From CAYRDK01 sp043819345 (lineage in GTDB: Bacteria; Omnitrophota; Gorgyraeia; Velamenicoccales; Velamenicoccaceae): a stretch of 63,167 bases of DNA. The position numbers and the translations under genes were made by a program. The stretch is taken from positions 1 to 63,167 of the forward strand of contig JBDREX010000025.1 of NCBI GenBank assembly GCA_043819345.1, in the 5' to 3' direction. Positions 60,368-63,167 of the stretch are shown one piece after another; positions within the stretch are counted from its first letter, which is position 1; every line of letters starts with the position of its first letter. The notes under the pieces were generated by a model. The model ran no database searches. It worked only from the letters and a program-made list of their open reading frames with translations, and was not told the origin of the DNA.

Positions 60368-62979
60368 TTAACCTTCGCCTCCTTTAACTCTTCCGTAATC
60401 ATCGCAGAAAACACCTTTAAAACAGAATCCGGTTTTGATGATTGGCCTATCCCCCCTTGGGCAAAATCTTCCCGTCCGCCCCCGGACCCTCCTACTCCAC
60501 TTAGCGCCTTTTTAAGCAACTTTTTAGCCGACATTCCCTGCTTCACTAAATCTTTTGTCAAGCCGCACACGCAATAACCGCTTTCGCCCTGAACAGACGC
60601 GAGAAAAAAAACACCTTTTTCAGGAATCTCTTTATGCAAAAGATCAACGGCGCTTCGAAGCAGAGGGACATCAAAATAATCAAAGCGGTGAATCACAATG
60701 GAAACATCCTTAAACTTATCCGCCTTCAAAACCAGGCGCTTAATCTCGCAAGCTAAATCTTTTTGTTTTAGTTTCAAAAACTCTTTTTCTATAGTTTTAT
60801 ATTTTCCAATGAATTCATCCAAAGCCAGTTCAGAATCCTGCGGCTTTGTTTTCAACTTTTCGGCCACCCCTCCTAAAACCTGGCGTGTTTTCCTTTCTTC
60901 CTGATAAGCTAATTTTCCCGTCAAGGCTTCAATTCTACGTAAACCACTTCCGACAGAAAACTCTTTTAAAAGCAGTACAACTCCAATCTGGCCCGTGCTT
61001 TCCAAATGGGTTCCACCGCAAAACTCTTTACTATAGCCTCCAATAGAAACAACCCTGACCTCATCCGCATATTTTTCACCAAATAAAGCCATGGCACCTG
61101 TCTTATGAGCTTCATCTTTAGACATATGCACAGCCGCAACTGAACTATTTTCCAAAACTAAATCATTAATCAACTCTTCAATATTTCTACACTCATCCTG
61201 CGAGATCTCTTTAAAATGAGTAAAGTCAAAACGAAACCTGTCCGGCTCTACATACGAACCTGCCTGCTGAACATGGTCACCCAAAACACTTCTTAAGACC
61301 GACTGGAGAAGATGTGTCGCGGTATGCGACCTTCTAATCGCATCCCGGCGATTTTTATCAACCTGAGCCCAAACCTCATCACCAACCTTGATTATTTTAC
61401 GCTCCAATGAAACAGACCCTTTGACCCTTGCATGGTGCAAAATCGAGTCCGATTCTTTTTTTGTATCACTAACCTCCATACAAAAATCAGTATCTTTTAA
61501 ATAAATCTCTCCTGTGTCTCCAACCTGTCCACCCGATTCAGCATAAAAAGGGGTTTTTTCTAAAACCAGGTAAATGTCATCACCTATGCAAGCCTCCTGC
61601 GCTTCTTTTGAATCTTTAATGATCTGAACGATCTTTGTTGAACCCGCATCCTGGGAATAACCAACAAACTCAGATTTTTTTAAAACAACCTTATCCGCCG
61701 AAAAAATCGAAGCATGCATTTTGCTTGAGGCCCTAGAACGCTCCTGTTCAGAACAAATCAACACATTGATCGCAGACAAATCAACGGATACGCCTTCCTG
61801 AGAACAACGCTCTTTCGTAAAATCCGGAGCAATCCCATATGTTACATAAAGATCAAGCCCAACCTCCGGCGGCAGACAGTCCCGCCCACTCTTCTTTAGA
61901 TCATTAATCACAATCGTCAACTTTTCATTGCCGCCTTCAAGAATATTTTTTATGTATTTATCTTCCTCTGCCTTAATAATCTCAGCGATATTATCACGCC
62001 TTAAAAGCAAATCCGGATATTGATCCTTCATAACTTCCGTGATACTGGAAACGATCTTATAAACAAAAGGTTCTTTTATAAGCCCCTGCGTCAAATAAAC
62101 ACATCTTCGTATCAGCTTTCTCACAACATAGCCACGACCGTCATTAGATGGCAAGACGCCATCACAAATCGCAAAAGTCACAGCCCGCGCATGATCAGCC
62201 ACCACCCTCAAAATCTTTTGGTCGCTTGTATCAAGCACCTTTCCAACGGCTTTTATAATCGGAACGAAAATATCTATTTCAAAATTTGAATCAACTCCCT
62301 GTAAAACAGAACTCATTCTCTCCAGACCCATGCCCGTATCAATATTCTTGTTTGGCAAAGGCTCTAATTTGCCCCCATCACATCTATTAAACTGCGTGAA
62401 AACAAGATTCCAGACTTCAACACTGGAGCCATCTTTTTTCTGATAATAAATCTCAGAACATGGCCCGCAGGGACCATTAGGGCCAGAGGCGATCGCGTTA
62501 GCCGGCCAAAAGTTATCACTCTGTCCGAACTTTTTAATCTTATCAACCGGGATATGAACCTGATCCTTCCATATCAAATAAGCCTCGTCATCGTCTTCGT
62601 AAACAGAAACCCAGAGATCCTTTTTTGGAATCTGCAAAATTTCCGTTACAAATTCCCAGGCCCAAAAAATAGCTTCTTTTTTAAAATAATCTCCAAAAGA
62701 AAAATTACCCAGCATTTCAAAAAACGTATGATGAAATGGCGTGCGGCCAACTTCTTCAAGGTCGCCCGTGCGCAGACACTTCTGACAGGAAACAGCCCGA
62801 CGGAAATCCGTCACTCTCCCCATGAAGTGCTCTTTAAACTGATTCATTCCCGCCGAAGTGAATAGGACAGATGGATCATTGGCTGGAACCAATGAATCAC
62901 TTTCAATCATTCTATGCTTCTTGGAAATAAAAAAATCAAGATAAAGACGTCTTAATTGGGTTGTTGTCAGTTTTTTCAT
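60364..62979 (-). CDS. alaS: Alanyl-tRNA synthetase
   Basis: 871 residues: class II catalytic core (RRLYLDFFISKKHRMIES, LFTSAGMNQFKEHFMG, FEMLGNFSFGDYF), tRNA-recognition middle domain, editing domain with zinc ligands HTATH (about residue 560) and CGGTHLESTGQIG, and a DHHA1 domain ending GVGGSGGGREDFAQGG. Length is normal. The ATG lies 2 bp from the edge of a 142-bp repeat element and has no Shine-Dalgarno sequence (AATGTTAAT precedes it). It is translationally coupled to hisD through a 4-bp overlap. Confidence 0.97.
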   Translation of the reverse strand: MKKLTTTQLRRLYLDFFISKKHRMIESDSLVPANDPSVLFTSAGMNQFKEHFMGRVTDFRRAVSCQKCLRTGDLEEVGRTPFHHTFFEMLGNFSFGDYFKKEAIFWAWEFVTEILQIPKKDLWVSVYEDDDEAYLIWKDQVHIPVDKIKKFGQSDNFWPANAIASGPNGPCGPCSEIYYQKKDGSSVEVWNLVFTQFNRCDGGKLEPLPNKNIDTGMGLERMSSVLQGVDSNFEIDIFVPIIKAVGKVLDTSDQKILRVVADHARAVTFAICDGVLPSNDGRGYVVRKLIRRCVYLTQGLIKEPFVYKIVSSITEVMKDQYPDLLLRRDNIAEIIKAEEDKYIKNILEGGNEKLTIVINDLKKSGRDCLPPEVGLDLYVTYGIAPDFTKERCSQEGVSVDLSAINVLICSEQERSRASSKMHASIFSADKVVLKKSEFVGYSQDAGSTKIVQIIKDSKEAQEACIGDDIYLVLEKTPFYAESGGQVGDTGEIYLKDTDFCMEVSDTKKESDSILHHARVKGSVSLERKIIKVGDEVWAQVDKNRRDAIRRSHTATHLLQSVLRSVLGDHVQQAGSYVEPDRFRFDFTHFKEISQDECRNIEELINDLVLENSSVAAVHMSKDEAHKTGAMALFGEKYADEVRVVSIGGYSKEFCGGTHLESTGQIGVVLLLKEFSVGSGLRRIEALTGKLAYQEERKTRQVLGGVAEKLKTKPQDSELALDEFIGKYKTIEKEFLKLKQKDLACEIKRLVLKADKFKDVSIVIHRFDYFDVPLLRSAVDLLHKEIPEKGVFFLASVQGESGYCVCGLTKDLVKQGMSAKKLLKKALSGVGGSGGGREDFAQGGIGQSSKPDSVLKVFSAMITEELKEAKVK

Positions 62980-62981
62980 AT

Positions 62982-63123
62982 TAACATTGCCTATAATCAG
63001 GTATTTTTTAGAAAATGCTCTTTCCAGGTTCTTTTCTCTATATTTTTTATCCCGAAGCTTAATGAGAAATTGTCACGTAGATGAGAATTTCTCATTGATG
63101 AAGCAAGGGGCTTTACAATATTA
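62982..63123 (-). mobile_element. MITE-like element with TAACATTG/CAATATTA ends, upstream of alaS
   Basis: 142 bp, the second full copy of the element upstream of hisB. Ends are TAACATTG (62982-62989) and CAATATTA (63116-63123; one change from perfect). The gene-proximal 60 bp match the hisB copy almost base for base. The central hairpin is AATGAGAAATT/AATTTCTCATT (63061-63096), different in sequence from the hisB hairpin but again perfectly paired, inside GCTT/AAGC. It ends 2 bp before the alaS start codon. Confidence 0.72.
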
Positions 63124-63126
63124 ACT

Positions 63127-63167
63127 CCGAAGTGCAGCAGGATAATTGTCGCAAGAGAATTTCCTGC
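63127..63167. repeat. Truncated second hairpin module at the right edge
   Basis: The last 41 bases begin CCGAAGTGCAG and form the stem GCAGGA-AATT/AATT-CCTGC across a loop GTCGCAAGAG. This parallels CCGAAGCGTGCAGGGAAA...TTTCCCTG near tRNA-Val (36580-36625). It appears to be another member of the hairpin family, cut by the window end. Confidence 0.5.

Overview
The window looks like a chromosome segment of a low-GC, Gram-negative-type bacterium. My best guess is Candidatus Omnitrophota (OP3) or a relative in or near the PVC group. The reasons are the bactofilin fused to an excisionase-type helix-turn-helix, a lone type IV pilin, a SecDF fusion, TM0268/TM0269-like split MetH proteins, and a phosphoglycerate-mutase-like protein sitting among threonine genes. 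This assignment is an inference from gene content and no database was consulted. Almost every gene is on the minus strand; the plus-strand exceptions are a partial DUF2569-like membrane gene at the left edge, the MetH pair and the pilin.

Layout. 0.6-13 kb holds aspartate-family and branched-chain amino-acid genes (hom-thrC-coaB-homoserine-kinase-like-cstA and lysC-cimA-valS), nadC, and a perfect parS centromere site at 7091-7106. 13-14.4 kb holds tRNA-Pro with a broken second copy, then gpsA. 14.6-21.7 kb is a signalling operon: a 1236-residue sensor kinase, three stand-alone receivers and a cyclic-nucleotide-binding patatin phospholipase. 21.8-22.7 kb is a tRNA-Thr-Tyr-Gly cluster riddled with palindromes and partial tRNA copies. 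22.8-29.9 kb runs tilS-ftsH-folP-cdaA-mini-cdaR-pdxJ-acpS-nnrD; mini-cdaR is a 40-codon gene. 29.9-36.3 kb holds small membrane or secreted proteins, a B12-dependent methionine synthase with a separate reactivation protein, and the pilin. 36.4-41.8 kb holds another palindrome-loaded tRNA (Val), larB/larC, HTH and bactofilin genes, mgtC, tsaD and a polysaccharide deacetylase. 41.9-53.4 kb runs secDF-mfd-surA-pdxA-rsmA-gatC-gatA-gatB-ctpA in transcription order, with a strikingly short Mfd. 53.5-63 kb runs alaS-hisD-hisB-hisH-hisA-hisF-hisI-trpE-rpsP-yajC.

Most genes are housekeeping. The unusual signal is in the DNA between them. (1) All four tRNA loci carry palindrome-rich insertions bounded by a duplicated piece of the tRNA gene. 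The breaks fall in the T-loop for Gly, Thr and Val, and near the anticodon arm for Pro. The same CCCGC...GCGGG hairpin sits inside two unrelated broken tRNA copies. (2) A roughly 140-bp MITE-like element with TAACATTG/CAATGTTA ends sits directly before hisB and alaS, with a diverged relative before secDF. Its central hairpin has changed sequence completely yet stays perfectly paired, and a relative of that hairpin lies beside tRNA-Val. (3) A second dispersed repeat of about 84 bp occurs three times. Together these suggest small non-coding mobile or structured elements that I do not recognise as a named family.

Protein-level oddities worth checking are a mini-Mfd without the autoinhibitory C-terminal domain, a CdaR reduced to its membrane anchor, and a likely non-ThrB homoserine kinase.
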